Below, in pieces: positions 11,282-23,482 of a stretch of 64,000 nt of DNA. The notes beneath the pieces are model-generated. The model was not told the DNA's origin and did not search any database. It was given only the letters and a program-made list of their open reading frames with translations. The position numbers and the translations under genes are program-made. The DNA is from Pyrenophora tritici-repentis (lineage: Eukaryota > Ascomycota > Dothideomycetes > Pleosporales > Pleosporaceae): assembly GCF_003171515.1 (NCBI RefSeq), contig NC_089398.1, forward strand, positions 992,001-1,056,000. Direction: 5' to 3'. Numbering within the stretch: position 1 is the first letter of the stretch; the number at the start of each line of letters is the position of its first letter.

Positions 11282-12362
11282 GGTGGAGTGTGTATCTGAG
11301 ACTATGCAACCGAAATGGAACCTCTAATCGCGGCCCATGGTTTGAATGCCAGGGAAACGGCGGGGAAGGAATGAGAGGTCGCCCCGGCGATAGCGCTATA
11401 AGATGAGCGTCTGGGGTAGACCTGTAGTTGCATGCGCGCTCAAAGAGGGTCGGCTCTTGACGTGTTTATGCAGCACGCCGGTGAGAGAAGCCAATAACTT
11501 CTGCAGACGAGATGCCTTACCAAGCCTGCATGTAACCCGCAGCTCTCGCTTGCTCTTTCGCAAGGCGGTCTGCTTGATAAATTCGGCCCCCAGAAGAAAT
11601 TATTTGGCGTTCTTTGTCCAGCTCTCGGCGCGCAACCGCATTACGATGGTGGGCCAAGGTGCTACTTCGTATTCTGGATCGTCGGAGGCGCCACTCCGGC
11701 AGGCGGCTGCAGAGCTGCGCTGTCAGTATGAGACGATCATCGTCGTACGGGTGTCCTAATGACGACCAAAGTGTCCAGATCATTCCAAGCCATGATCTCG
11801 TTCGTATGCACGTCGGCTCGAGGCACCGCCAGAAGCCGCGCTGCCTGACATAACAATTCTCCACTATTGCTCATGATAGCCTTGCAGTCTGAAGTAGTGG
11901 TTGGTCAGGAACGAGACTCGATAGTCGAAACGGTTGAACTTGCGCATCTTGACAGCTGTCAACCGATCTTCCCTTGGAGGGGAACAAAAGGCACTAATCA
12001 CGAGCTAGGCGTCAACAACCAGCGAACAGAAATGGATGGGTATCAGAACAGTATAAGATGGCGCTGAGACAGTCGGGAAAAAACCTAGAGATATAACTAA
12101 TTCTTGTACGAACAGTCGTCTATATATGTGTATGATAGGAAAGTAGGGCTGCGCCTCACTCTGTCCAAGCCACCGTGATGGGGCTGTAATCCACCCAGTC
12201 ATTCCTCTCCAGGCAACCAGACGCATCGAAGCTACGGCACAGCGATATTGTTGGATGCTGTTGTGGGACAGTGGCTTTAACGGCATTGACGGCCAATCTA
12301 TTCACTTGGCAGTCTTATGGGCCCGCTAAAGCTCAACGGTGTACGGTACAGCATGAGCCTAA
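11282..12362. other. Intergenic, no supported gene
   Basis: A 1.08-kb spacer between the start of the 9.4-11.3 kb gene and the 3' end of RIB5. The longest minus-strand frame (11517-11864) is Arg/Leu-rich with no motif, and it overlaps an equally poor plus-strand frame. I see no gene, tRNA or repeat here. Confidence 0.5.
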
Positions 12363-13168
12363 TTATTTTCCGAGAGCCTTCAGCCTCTCGTCAACTAGCT
12401 TTGTGACCATCTTCTCTAGTATCGCGAATTCTCCATTCGCAGCCCCTTCAAAGTAGCCGGCTACGCTCTTCTCCACGTATTTGCCCACCTGATCTACCTC
12501 GACATTGACGTCGTCGCCCGGCTTCTTGCTCGCCGTCACCACCTTCTCCTGTGTGTATGCGATCAACATGACCTCCCACCAGCCTTCTGGGCCATCTTCC
12601 ACCTTGGTGACTGTCAAGCTTGCTCCGTCTATCGTGACATAGCCCTTCTCGACAATGTATCGCAGTACTGAGGGGTCTCGGGGCTTGAAGCGGAAGGTAA
12701 GCGCGTTGCCGTCTGGGGTGATGGATTCTATAGTTGCAATGGTATCGACATGTCCCTGTACGAAGTGGCCGCCCATACGCGTGGTCGAAGAAACGGCGCG
12801 CTCGAGGTTGACCTTAGAGCCTTGCTTCAACGACCCCAAGTTTGTTCGCCGGAGCGTCTCGGGAGCGGCTCCAATCTTGAATGACGACTTGTCAAACTGC
12901 GTGACAGTGAGACATGTTCCTGGCCACATCAGACCGTGATTATTATTGAAATTGTCCAACATACCGTTGACAGCGATACTGTCGCCCAAATGGCAATCCC
13001 CCAAGATTTCCTCACATCCCGAAATTGTCAGAGACGTGCCCCCGCCTCCTGAGGCTGTCTGATCGAGCTTCTCAAGGGAGGCAACAGCTAGCCATCATCA
13101 GCCAAGCCGCGCGGAAAGAAAGAGCATTCCTGCTTACTGCCGATTATTTCGACGATACCGGTAAACAT
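12363..13168 (-). CDS. RIB5: Riboflavin synthase (alpha chain type)
   Basis: Converts two 6,7-dimethyl-8-ribityllumazine molecules into riboflavin plus a pyrimidinedione, the last step of vitamin B2 synthesis. Exons 13168-13138, 13087-12965 and 12919-12363 give 236 aa, the usual family length. The hallmark start MFTGIVEIIG is present, and the duplicated lumazine-binding fold shows as GTCLTV in the first half and GASLTV in the second, with GGHFVQGHVD between. The second intron (12920-12964) is 45 bp, in frame and without stops, so an unspliced reading inserts 15 residues after AVNG; homologues lack that insert, which supports splicing. The gene is divergent from the CoA-transferase, with 149 bp between. 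Confidence 0.96.
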
Positions 13169-13317
13169 GGTGGGGTGCAGTACGGGAGAGGAAGTCACGA
13201 TGGTGGGGTTCTGCAGCTAGCCTGTGAGCCTCGGAACTGGAGCTAGCTCGGCTTCGGAAATACCGATCGTGGACCATTTCCGCCCTCACTCCAGATGCCA
13301 TCATCCATACCTCAAAA
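13169..13317. promoter_or_regulatory. Short bidirectional promoter of RIB5 and the CoA-transferase gene
   Basis: Only 149 bp separate the start codons of two divergent genes, so both leaders and core promoters must overlap. No clear TATA box is visible. The side next to the CoA-transferase has a CTCAAAAATG start context. Confidence 0.55.
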
Positions 13318-15113
13318 ATGGCAAGTTTTGCAGTAAGAAACTCAAGGCGTGTTTTTCAAACCTGTGCGCGCTCCTCAAGGCTTAATTGTGCAACACCGAG
13401 CTATGTTCGACGACTCGCGACTGAGGCAACAGATGCCTCTAATCTACCCTTAGCCGGCATCAAGGTGCTTGACATGACGAGAGTCCTGGCTGGTGTAAGT
13501 CACATTTACAGTCATTTTGATCAAGTCTGACCAAGCAAAGCCATACTGCACGCAAATATTGGGCGATCTTGGGTATGCCATGGACGGCCCTGTATGAACC
13601 AACACCGAGGTTGGCAGGGTTGAGAAGTTGAGAATTGACAGTGATCCAGAGCAGACGTAATCAAGATTGAGCATCCTACAAGAGGTGGTAAGTATGACGT
13701 AGTTTGAGTTAACCTAAATCGAAGTTAATCATGTTCAATAGATGACACGAGGGCATGGGGTCCGCCTTATGCCAAATATCTCAACAATCAAGAAGGACCA
13801 GGGGAAAGTGCTTACTACTTGGGTGTAAGTGTAGGAGTGAGTAACCGGCTGCTTTCAAACTCACCAAGAATAGGTCAACCGTAACAAACGATCAATAGGT
13901 CTGTCTTTCCAGCATCCAGCCGGCGTGGACATACTGCACCGTCTCGTAAAAGAATGCGATGTACTTGTTGAGAATTATCTTCCGGGTTCGCTTGCAAAGT
14001 ATGCCATGGATTACGATACAGTTTCAAAGATAAATCCAGGTATAGTGAGTGATCCCCGTACACAACATACATAAGAGACATGTGCTGACCGTATACGTCC
14101 ATCTCCAGATCTACGCAAGCATCACGGGCTACGGCCAAACAGGACCTTACAGAAATCGAGCTGGTTATGATGTCATGGTCGAAGCGTGCGCCAAATCCGA
14201 CACACAATCCACTAATATAACTGACTCCACCTTAGTGAATTCGGTCTGATGCACATTACCGGTACCCGAGATGGCCCACCAGTCAAGGTTGGGGTAGCAG
14301 TGACCGACCTAACAACCGGTCTCTATACGTCGAACTCCATTATTGCTGCATTGTTCCGTCGCCTGAGGAATCCTAAATCCAAGGGTCAGCACATTGACGT
14401 GGCCCTTTCTGACTGTCAAGTAGCCACATTAGCCAACATCGCCAGCTCCAGTCTCATCAGCGGACAGCGTGACACTGGTCGCTGGGGAACTTCGCATCCT
14501 TCAATTGTGCCTTACAAAGCCTTTAAAACAGCAGATGGAGACATCCTCCTAGGGGGTGGAAACGATAGGCTGTATGGCGTACTGTGTAATAGGCTGGGAA
14601 AGCCTGAGTGGATTCTAGACGAAAAGTTCAAGACGAATGCGATGAGAGTACAGCATAGAGATGAACTAGAGGAACTGATCGAGACTGAGACAAGGAAGAA
14701 GACAACAAAGGAGTTGCTTGACGTTTTCGAGGGCAGTGGGATGCGTAAGTGGTCCTTTCTTCTAATGCTCATGCTAGATGACTAATCCCAATAGCTTATG
14801 CTGCCATTAACGATATACAAGACACCTTGAACCACGAGCACGGTACGTATTCGCATAAAAGTCACGGCACGGAAGTCTTCGTGGGTACTGATCACTCCTA
14901 GTTCTCGCTCGAAACATGGTCAAAGAAGTGGACCATCCAACATGCGGGCCCATCAAACTGGTCAACACGCCTGTTAAATGGTCAGAGACGAAACCCGAGA
15001 TTCGTTTACCACCGCCTACACTGGGACAGCATACGGACGAGATTCTGAGCGACACATTGGGCATGAGCAAGGACGAGGTTAAAGGATTACGAGCTGAGGG
15101 AGTTGTAGCATAA
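13318..15113 (+). CDS. Mitochondrial class III CoA-transferase (CaiB/BaiF family, SUGCT-like)
   Basis: Moves CoA between dicarboxylic acids. The closest animal relative I recognise is succinyl-CoA:glutarate CoA-transferase (SUGCT). Nine exons (13318-13494, 13541-13572, 13650-13687, 13742-13824, 13874-14044, 14109-14185, 14236-14744, 14795-14842, 14902-15113) give 448 aa. The N-terminus is Arg/Ser-rich without acidic residues (VRNSRRVFQTCARSSRL), a likely mitochondrial targeting sequence. Family motifs follow: GIKVLDMTRVLAGPYC, GADVIKIEHPTRGDDTR, SITGYGQTGPY, and HITGTRDGPPVKVGVAVTD. The acidic residue in GDDTRAWGPP is in the usual position. One donor (GTGCGC at 14186) is non-consensus but keeps the frame. 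The exact substrate cannot be read from sequence. Confidence 0.9.
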
Positions 15114-15402
15114 TGAGCGCAGACACTTATGAAGACAACTAGAATAAGAGGATTTCGATGTTACCGCGGAGAGATTGAGCAGGTTTTGTTCTGTTGATGG
15201 AGATTACATAGGCGAGTAGATCACGTGAGCGGACGTACTAGCGCGTTGTGGGAGGCGCGTTGGTTGCTTAGGGTAACGGAAATTCGCCCCGGACTTATTG
15301 ACCAGCGCGCGCGAACACGATCTGCTCCCTATTAATTTTTGGTACACCAACGCCGACTAGAATCTTGGACGCCTTCTCCAAGACATTTTATACACAATTA
15401 AC

Positions 15403-17722
15403 ATGGACCCCCCTATCCGCCCCTCCAGTTCGCTATTCGATGTCTTCTTACGCCTACGCCCTTCCAATTCCAAGGATGCGCGGTTCCTGAGTGTAGAGGA
15501 GAGCGAGCAAAGCCACCCGACGCACATCACCATACAACCCCCTACAAACGACAAGCGCAAGCGAGCTGTTGAGCGCTTCGCGTTTACACAAGTCTTTGAG
15601 GAAGATGCGCGGCAAATGGATGTGTTCAAGGGCACTGGGGTGATCCCAATGATTGAGGGAGTCATGGGTGCACCAGGCCACCACGGACGAGATGGATTGT
15701 TTGCGACTCTGGGTTGCAGCGGATCCGGCAAGGTGCGAATGGATTGCTCTTGACTGTACTGTAATAGGTATTAACCATAACATAGAGTCACACAATTCTC
15801 GGAACAAAGACGCAGCGCGGCCTCGTCCAGATGACGCTCGATGTCGTCTTCCAGACCTGTGAAGAGCAACTTGTACAATCATTTTATGGCGCACCCGCTT
15901 TCTCCTCCTTGGCAACAGCAGATGTCTCTGAAGCTCAATTGTATACGGCGACCGCATATCTGGACAACATGTATGGAGACAATCAGTCAGAGCGATTCCC
16001 GTCGCGAGCGAATACCCCGATGCAGGTAAGTACATTTTTATAAGCTCTTAAAGATCAGATATTGATACGGTCTCGTCACCACGTTCTCTTATATTTGGAC
16101 CCCTGGCTTCTCCCCGGAAGCCTGCGCTTAGGAATCTGTGTCGAGCACTGCAAGCTACGTTCTCTAGTCCACGTACTGCTGGCGTTCAGTCCCCAAGCCT
16201 CTTCCATGGTCGACCTTCAGTCATCGCTCAATCATGTGCGAGCCCAAGCTCACCAGTGCCAAAGGATTGTAGTATATTCTCCACAGGAAGCAACTGGAAA
16301 TCTAGCAAGATTCCACGCCCATCAACGCTGCCACAGACACCTTCTGTTGCAGACATCCAACTTCCCGCAGACCCGACCGTCGAATACGCTATCGTTATGT
16401 CTATGTACGAGGTATACAACGACCGCATCTTCGATCTCCTGAGCGGCAGTGCAAGCAAGAATAAGCAGCCCAATGTGAAGCGAAGAGCATTGCTGTTCAA
16501 GAACACTGAGCAGAGTCCTGACCGAAAGGTCGTTGCTGGTCTTACCAAGATCATCTGTGGCAGCTTCGAGGAGGCTATGATGATCCTGGAGACTGGGCTC
16601 ATGGAACGTAAAGTTACTGGCACGGGCAGCAATGCCGTCAGCTCACGAAGTCACGGCTTCTTCAACATTGAGATCAAGAAGCGCGATGCTGAAACCAAGG
16701 GTCCTTGGTCTAGCAGCAATCTCACCATTGTTGACTTGGCCGGATCTGAGCGTGCCCGCAACGCAAAGACAGCGGGCGAGACACTTGCTGAGGCTGGCAA
16801 GATTAACGAATCGCTCATGTACCTGGGCCAGTGTATGCAAATGCAGTCGGACAATCAGGGTGGCTCAAAGGTATGGACATAATCCTACCCACAAAGCAAT
16901 CTACTAACAACTGAGCAGAACATCGTGCCTTTCCGTCAATGTAAACTAACAGAGATACTCTTCTCAAACTCCTATCCTACCCCTGGTCGTCAAATTCAAC
17001 ACGATCGCCAGCCACAAAAGTCCATTATGGTTGTCACAGCAGACCCCAAGGGCGACTTCAACGCCACATCTCAGATCTTGCGCTACTCTGCACTCGCTCG
17101 CGAGGTAACTGTACCGCGAGTACCATCCACTACGGAGGCCATACTCTCCGGTCTACCACAAAAGCGTCCCGGCACAGCCTGCTCCGGCCGCGCAACACCT
17201 TCCGCCATAATGGAAGAGCTTGATAACGCCAACGCCGAAGTTGCACGCCTGACAGCAGAGATCGAAGCCTTTGCCCTCCGCCTCTCTGAAGAGACAGCCC
17301 GCCGACGAGCAGCAGAATCTTCCTGGGCAGCAGCCGAAGAGCACATGGTCGACCTCGAGCAGGAAATCCGCGACGAATGCTACCTCGAAATGGAAACAGC
17401 AGTAGAACAAGAACGCCGCCGCTGGCAAGCTGCCCTAGAAAACGAACAAGATAACCAACAAGCCCACATCGACTCCAAAATCGACGTCGTCATCCGCGCC
17501 ACCAAAGCTCAGATGAAGCAAGAGGTTAAAGTCTACGAAGACCCAGACCCGGAACTCCGCGACAGGGTAGAGGAGTTGGAGCGCGAGAACGAGATGCTAC
17601 GGGCTAAGCTAGAGGCTAAGGAGCGCGAGACTATGCAAAGGTCTGCGAGCCCGGTGAAGAAGATGAGGATCCTCAAGACGAAGAAGTGGGAGGATCCCGA
17701 TGGGGGGGTTGCGCATGTATGA
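15403..17722 (+). CDS. Kinesin motor protein (possibly kinesin-6-like)
   Basis: Microtubule motor ATPase. I read four exons (15403-15732, 15786-16025, 16121-16870, 16919-17722) giving 707 aa. Motor motifs: P-loop GCSGSGKSHT at about residue 104, switch I SSRSH near 363, switch II DLAGSER near 395, then FRQCKLTEIL. About 110 residues of insert, rich in Ser and Pro, interrupt the motor between P-loop and switch I, a feature of the kinesin-6 group. From about residue 530 the C-terminus is a long coiled coil (EELDNANAEVARLTAEIEA, then RDRVEELERENEMLRAKLE). The start of exon 3 is uncertain: 16121 is the first acceptor that keeps frame, but residues coded upstream of it also look protein-like. The subclass is a guess; kinesin itself is certain. 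Confidence 0.9.
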
Positions 17723-18142
17723 TGATTGAACGATGTTAACGTCTGTTGTGATGAACTGCATTGTTGCATGGGCGGCGTATGGGAGGAGTTGGGTTGTTCA
17801 GTTGGGTTAATGGGCCTTGTTTTACTAGGCATGCATTTGTGATACCACGATTTCTTGTTCTTCTTCAACAGAAACTCTTCTTTAGTAATATGTTATCAGT
17901 TTTCGACCTATGTACACATATGGTTTGTGGGGGTGATGAAGCTATTAATTATTCTTTTGCAACAAGGCCTGTATATATGCCTCGACGACAGAGCATCTAC
18001 AGCGCCGATGACGCCGTAATAGCAGAAAAAACGCTTTTCAAAGTGACAGGAACAGCTCCCTTAAACGCTCACTGCCCATCTCCGACAGGTTGGAAGAAGG
18101 GGTCGCGCCAGAAGGCCGCTCCGCCGTCGTTTCTATAGCATC
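17723..18142. other. Intergenic between convergent genes
   Basis: The 420 bp between the convergent 3' ends of the kinesin and the PHD-finger gene. It is T-rich near 17850-17960 and likely holds both 3' UTRs. No gene seen. Confidence 0.5.
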
Positions 18143-19714
18143 CTAGACTACCTTTTGTCCCTCGTCCAGCGTGCCATCTGCCCCCATACCCGTGCCATCG
18201 CCCTTCCAGCCATGGCTGAAAACCTCAAAGTTATCGTCAACCAGCCAATTCAAATCTTCGCTCTCCGGGCGCAGCGTCCGCGCCAGTCCGTTTCCAGCTT
18301 TGGGATAGTGTGCGGGCGGATCCGTATCGTAGCCATCGTCTTCGTCGTACTGGTTGCCAGCAAGGTCGATGGTTGTGCGCGACGGCTGATGGCTGCTCTC
18401 GCCGAGGAGTTGCGCGTCTGCAGGGTCCATCTCAGAATGCGGGTGCGACGAGAACTGTGGGGTGTGGCCGGCCGGCGTTTGGCCGTTGGGGTGGAAGCCT
18501 GTGGGTTGTGCTTGGTACTGCGGGTACCGCTGGGGTGCTGAGGGGGCTTGTTGGTGTGGTTCGGGTTTGATGGTTGAGGCGTTGGGTATCAGACTCCGTA
18601 CGTTGGGTGGGAAGATGGGGAGTTCTGGGTGTCGGACTGTGGCTGTGAGGAGGAGGTCGATGAGTTGGTGTTGGGGGAGGGTAGAGAAGTAGGCGCGTTT
18701 CTGGTCATGTTGGTATAAGCTTGCAGTTTCTGCTGGTGGAGAAGCATACCTCGTCTATGGAAAGATTCTGAACAGCGACCAGGTCCTGTGAGCCTTCTAC
18801 TACGGTTTGCTTTGCCCGCGTACAGGGTCCGCATGACCACTCCTTCTCCAGCACAGTGACAACGTCATTGTCGATGGGCGGGTTGTGGCAATATTGATGA
18901 TAGGCAGTACTACACGCATCACAGAATACTATGCGGTTGTTGGACGGGTCGGTTTCTCGCTGGCAAGTCTTGCACTTGGCTGCCAGCAGAGTCTTGGTCG
19001 ACTTCCTCCGCTTGACGCCTTGCACTGGTTCTGGAATGATGGGTACGAATGCGACGGGCTTGTTCACACTGCGACCGGACTTTGTTCGAGTAGGGAGTGG
19101 TGTGTACGAGTCAGAGACATTGGAGTCGGAGTCGTCGTTCTACATGGTGTTAGCATGCAGTCTCGTGCAATGTCCTACACACTGACATCACTTTCTTCCT
19201 CACTCTCGGACCGCTTCCGCTTGCCGCCTCTGCCGCCACGACCTCCGCGTCCCCTTCCACGTCCTCTGCCAGATCCGCGACCAGATGTGGGCGGGCCTGC
19301 AGGTGATGCGCCTACTTCCGTCTTCAGTCCGCTCGGCGTGCCAACCCGCCCGCCTCTTCCTCTCCGTCCAGGACCCATGATCGGGGGAGGTGTCGGAAGC
19401 TTATCGCTAGTAACATAGCTCTGTAGGATCTCCGCCCTCTTCGCTTCAAACGCAGCACTTCCGGCAGCATGGCCGCTCTTACCCTGGAGCCTCTCGAGAA
19501 TCGCGGCTGTGGATGCAGAGTACTCGGGGAAACTGGGAGCGCTCGTTGCGCCGGTATTATTTACGGGAAAGCTGGACATTTGCGACGCAGGTGGCATGGG
19601 CGTTGTCGAATGCGATGATGGAGCTGGACCGGACATATTGGCTGCGCCGCCGATCTCGTTTGGCGCGCCATTGCCAGGGCCCTGTTGGCCGTTTGCGCTA
19701 TTTGGCGGCTTCAT
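18143..19714 (-). CDS. PHD-finger nuclear protein
   Basis: Probable histone-tail reader in a chromatin complex. Three exons (19714-19181, 19139-18750, 18700-18143), all phase 0, give 493 aa. Residues 1-130 are Ser/Pro/Gly-rich; a Gly-Arg tract (GRGRGRGGRGGRGGKRKR) precedes an acidic stretch (SESEEESD). The PHD finger spans about residues 234-284, with C4HC3 ligands visible in CKTC, CDAC, HQYC and CGPC, and a WSCGPC end. The C-terminal third is Pro/Gln-rich and ends in an acidic region with NWLVDDNFEVFSHGW. The start is the first ATG in the frame (MKPPNSANG); the open frame extends upstream without ATG, so an additional 5' exon is possible. The complex it belongs to cannot be told from the sequence. 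Confidence 0.85.
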
Positions 19715-19996
19715 CCTGCTCTGGCGAGCCCCGCGACTAGTACTACGTGGTTGACAATGTCGCAACTATGCTTGTTGAGCAAGTCGAGGCCAAGTTGGAA
19801 GTCGATCATCGATGCGAATGAAGCCGCGGTTCCTGGCCCAAGCTTTGAAGCTAGCGAATGGCAGGTGGCATGGGCATGGGCACCACCACCTTCGCCGTCC
19901 AAGGTGCTTGACAACTTCGTCGACGACCTGGAATATGTTCAACCAGTCATCCGCCAAGCCGGATCGAATTCATCTCCTTTTTGCACGCGAAAGATT

Positions 19997-21163
19997 CTAT
20001 ATTGCTCTAGGTTGACTGAGGGGGGTAAAAGACATCTCCGCAAGCGCCATCTCAGTATCGCTCAGCTTCTGCTCCTGCATCTTATGTTTCTCAACCACCA
20101 AGAGCGCGGATACAATAAGAATGGAACCTATCAACGACCCCAAGTCCGGTAGATTATTCCAAACCACTGCATCTACTATAAGAGCAAGCACTGCTTGCAG
20201 GTATGCCATATACACAGCCACACTGTCTTTCTCCAAAGTCATTCCCATTGTAAAGAAATTTTCCTGGGAGTCACGTCAGCGTAGTCATCAAAGCGAACAG
20301 AGCGCGTCTACCATAAGAGCCCCGAAGATCCCAATGGTGAAAAGGATCAGCATTTGCAAGAGGCTTAGGTGAAAGTTGAAGTTCACACCAGGGACCACCA
20401 AGAAGCAAAAAGTGCTGACGAACAAGACGCTGATCGCGTAACAGTTCGTGATTGCTAATGCATGTGCCCTAGTTCCAATCTTTGAGAGAGAAAAGTAAGT
20501 GCACTAAAGGAAGTAGTCAGTCAGCATTTGCAACGTTGGAAGGGCTTGATGACCTACCACTCCACCGAAAATCCCGATCGCTGCAAACATTATGCCGGTC
20601 CCAGTAGATTTATCTTTTGCGATGTGCCCGAGAACCTGACTCTCTTGTTCTATGCCGAAATGAAGGATATCCAGAATGAGGGCCGGTTTGGCCACAAGTC
20701 CGACTCCGAACAAACATACGACTGCCGCCCCGAGTCGTACACTGCTGAATTTCTGACTTGTGACGATGCCCCCTATCAAGGGCGACAAGAGATTCAGAAC
20801 AGTTGCATCAGCGAGGGAGAGATATTGAAGAGAATCTTGAACCGTTAACTACAGAAAGAACACTATGAAAGAGCGCAGTTGGCCTATGAGATGGGGCTTA
20901 CAGTAGTATCCAAACGATCCGCATAATCCGCCAAGAGATCGTAGCGCAAGCAGATGCTTGATATCAATACTACCGAGTGGAGGTTCGTCTGGGTACCGAT
21001 AGGTGAGGACAAGCATGTTGAAGCTCAAGGTGATGAACATGCGAATCTGGAGTATCTGCTGAGGATCTACCTTGCCAGTAGTTGACAGAGACTTGGCGAG
21101 GCTGTGGATGATCACGCCGAAGATCTGTGATGCGAGCACCAACAGAGAGCTCTTGCTGAGCAT
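19997..21163 (-). CDS. DMT-superfamily (EamA-type) membrane transporter
   Basis: Drug/metabolite transporter-type carrier. Exons 21163-20902, 20835-20558, 20503-20312 and 20263-19997 give 332 aa with about ten hydrophobic segments in the two-repeat EamA arrangement. Visible signatures: RMFITLSFNMLVLT in the first repeat, LADATVLNLLSPLIGG at the end of it, and ENFFTMGMTLEKDSVAVYM with LGSLIGSILIVSALL in the second. All four exons are needed to complete the second repeat. The substrate is unknown; nucleotide-sugars, amino acids or metabolites are all possible. It stands just left of the UstYa-type cluster, separated by a 1.28-kb gap, so it may be its exporter, but this is only proximity. Confidence 0.85.
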
Positions 21164-22440
21164 TTTGGTGGTGTCTTTCTAACAAAAGGATAAACGATGA
21201 TCGGGATGCGAGCAAACGGTGCTGATGGGATTCAGAATGGTAAGTTCCCCATGAGAGATCCAGTTTAGGGCTTGTGAGGAGCCTCGTGGCGACGAAACAA
21301 CGAAAACCAGGTGTGTTTATGGGCATGAATAATTGGAAGGTACAGAGCGCAAATGTGTAAGTAGAAAGGATGTTGACTTTGGTGGGCTGAAGGGCGTATG
21401 GCGCCCGGAAAGCAATACTGATCTCAAGTCGCTAATCGTATCATCAGCCCCCTGAAGTGTCTACGGTCAGCAATCACCAGAGGGTTGAAAATTTGAAGTC
21501 TTCCACAATGGACCGTGCTCTATGTGAGTAAGCGCCGTCGAAGAGCCTCTCAATCCGCGGTCGAGAAAGGGGCGCATGTCTCTTGGAAGATCAGACCATT
21601 TACCCGTCCCTCAGACACGGGCCGCCACAACACTGTGCGTTGAACCATTTTCCTCGTGTATATATACTACGGTGAGATCTCCTCTCCTACTCATCTCACC
21701 TCCACTGCTACCGCAGCCGTAGATACACTTGCTTACCCATGTGCCTACTACCCAAAAATGTAGCCTTAACACGAGGCAGCTCTCAGCTAGGCCACGGATT
21801 GCATACGATTGCCTGCCGTTCATTGACGAGAGACGGTATGGTCGAATCAGGGCTCTTTTCGATGGTCGCAATTACACCTTCGCCAGCTTACGCGTGCTGG
21901 CATTCGGAGGATGACTCCTTCACTGCAGATCGGGGTCATGTCTCGTCGGCCCGATGACGTCGGTGATCTCCAGTGCTTACCACCCCGCAACCGAAGATCA
22001 AATCAGCCCCTGAACAAAAGAAGAGGCATATATTGCGGTTATGCTGCGCTAATGCGTGGGTCCTTGATATCAATTCCGTGCAACAGCAAGAGCAAGAGGT
22101 AGGAACTGTCGCAATCTATCTGCATTGCCAAAAATGTTTCGAAGGGCATTTGCTACGTGAACCCAGCTGTCAATATCAGCACTAGTCCTCCTTACAGAAC
22201 AGACTTGCGTCACCGCCGTTGATGCACGGGCCGTGAGATATCTCCAAGGCACGTAGCAATTATATGTCTCGTACTTTCCCAAGCGGAGCAACGAACCTCC
22301 ATCACATCGTAGCAAGCGTCTGTACTGTTGGCGCATTATTCACCTTCGATTTGGTGCCTGCGCTAGACTGCTTTTGCAACTGAACAGATATAATAGCAGA
22401 GTGATTTCAGTCGTGTTTGAAGATAACCCAAACAATCAGC
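21164..22440. other. Intergenic, left edge of accessory cluster
   Basis: A 1.28-kb spacer between the divergent starts of the transporter and the first UstYa-type gene. Frames on both strands around 21.6-22.3 kb are short and lack signal peptides or motifs. I looked for a repeat-bearing secreted precursor here and saw none. A TATA-like TATAATAG lies near 22388, about 50 bp upstream of the 22441 start. Confidence 0.5.
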
Positions 22441-23482
22441 ATGCGCAGTCTTTTCTCCTTTTGGAGCCGGGAACATATGAAGGGTTTAGATCGAGACCCT
22501 ACTGGAGATTTTTCAAAGGAAGGAGAATCGCTTTTGGCTTCAGATGACGAGCAAGACGACAGTCTTAGATTGCACCGTACGAGTGCCAAGTCATCCGCGC
22601 ACTTGGTCGTCTGGGTAATTGTTGCAGTTCTGAGTGCCATGGCTGCTTTTTACCTGGGCTTCGTATTGGGAAACGCACAGCGTGAAGGTCCATGGGGCTC
22701 TTTTGAGAGGGGATTTGTCGAAGAACGGGTCGTGAGTAAGTACCAAAGGCCTCCCATTCTATCTAGCATCTGGCCGTCTGTGACTGACTCAATCTCAGCA
22801 CCCTCCCATATATTCCAACTAACTCAGAGAGTTTTCTCCGGGGGCGTTGATTTTAACCCAATGGGTGAAGAAATCCTTGGCCCATCAGATTATGTTGGTG
22901 AGCCCTCACCAGAGATTGATGCAGCTTGGGATGCAATAATCGGAGGCGAGAGCCACTATTTCTCGGTCTCCGAGGAGGAGGCAGTCGAGCTCTGGGGTGC
23001 AGACTATGAGAGGTTCAGGGATAGATCTCATGGTGGATGGACCGGAACGTAAGTGTTGACATTTTCATGCCTCTAACTTTGGAATACTAACATATTGAAT
23101 AGACTGGATATGTTTCACTGTCTACACTGCCTAAATCAGCTGCGAAAGGCATTACGACGGGACTACTATCCAGAAGAGCGATATCGCGGGATGATACATC
23201 AATGTTAGTATCTTCGAGCTTCGCTTCACGGTGCATAGTGACTAACCCCGTACAGTGCATTGCATCGACCACTTGCGACAAGTGATACAGTGTCAAGGCA
23301 CTAGTGTCATTTCTCCCAGCGAGTTTCATCCCCGCCGGGGCCAGTATATCAACCCAAAGCAACTTCATACTTGCAGAGACTTTACAAAGCTCCATGAGTT
23401 TTCCAAAGCACGATACAACGGTAGCATTGCAATACCTCGGGGTCCAAAGATCCCCATACATCATGGTACCCATAGTACCTAG
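22441..23482 (+). CDS. UstYa-family (DUF3328) oxidase-like membrane protein A
   Basis: UstYa-type proteins are single-pass membrane, probably copper-dependent enzymes that oxidatively cyclise fungal peptides (ustiloxin, cyclochlorotine and similar pathways). Four exons (22441-22735, 22799-23048, 23103-23203, 23256-23482) give 290 aa. A membrane segment lies near residues 60-80 (VVWVIVAVLSAMAAFYLGFVLG). The luminal domain has the family block VGEPSPEIDAAWDAI and both metal motifs: HCLHC at about 187-191 and HQLHC at about 214-218, 22 residues apart, followed by the C-terminal HTCRDF. The intron positions all keep frame. Family assignment is strong; the substrate is unknown. Confidence 0.9.

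Noticed and set aside
11517..11864. Minus-strand 115-residue frame
   Set aside because: Arg/Leu-rich without motif and overlapped by similar plus-strand frames; no splice extension found.
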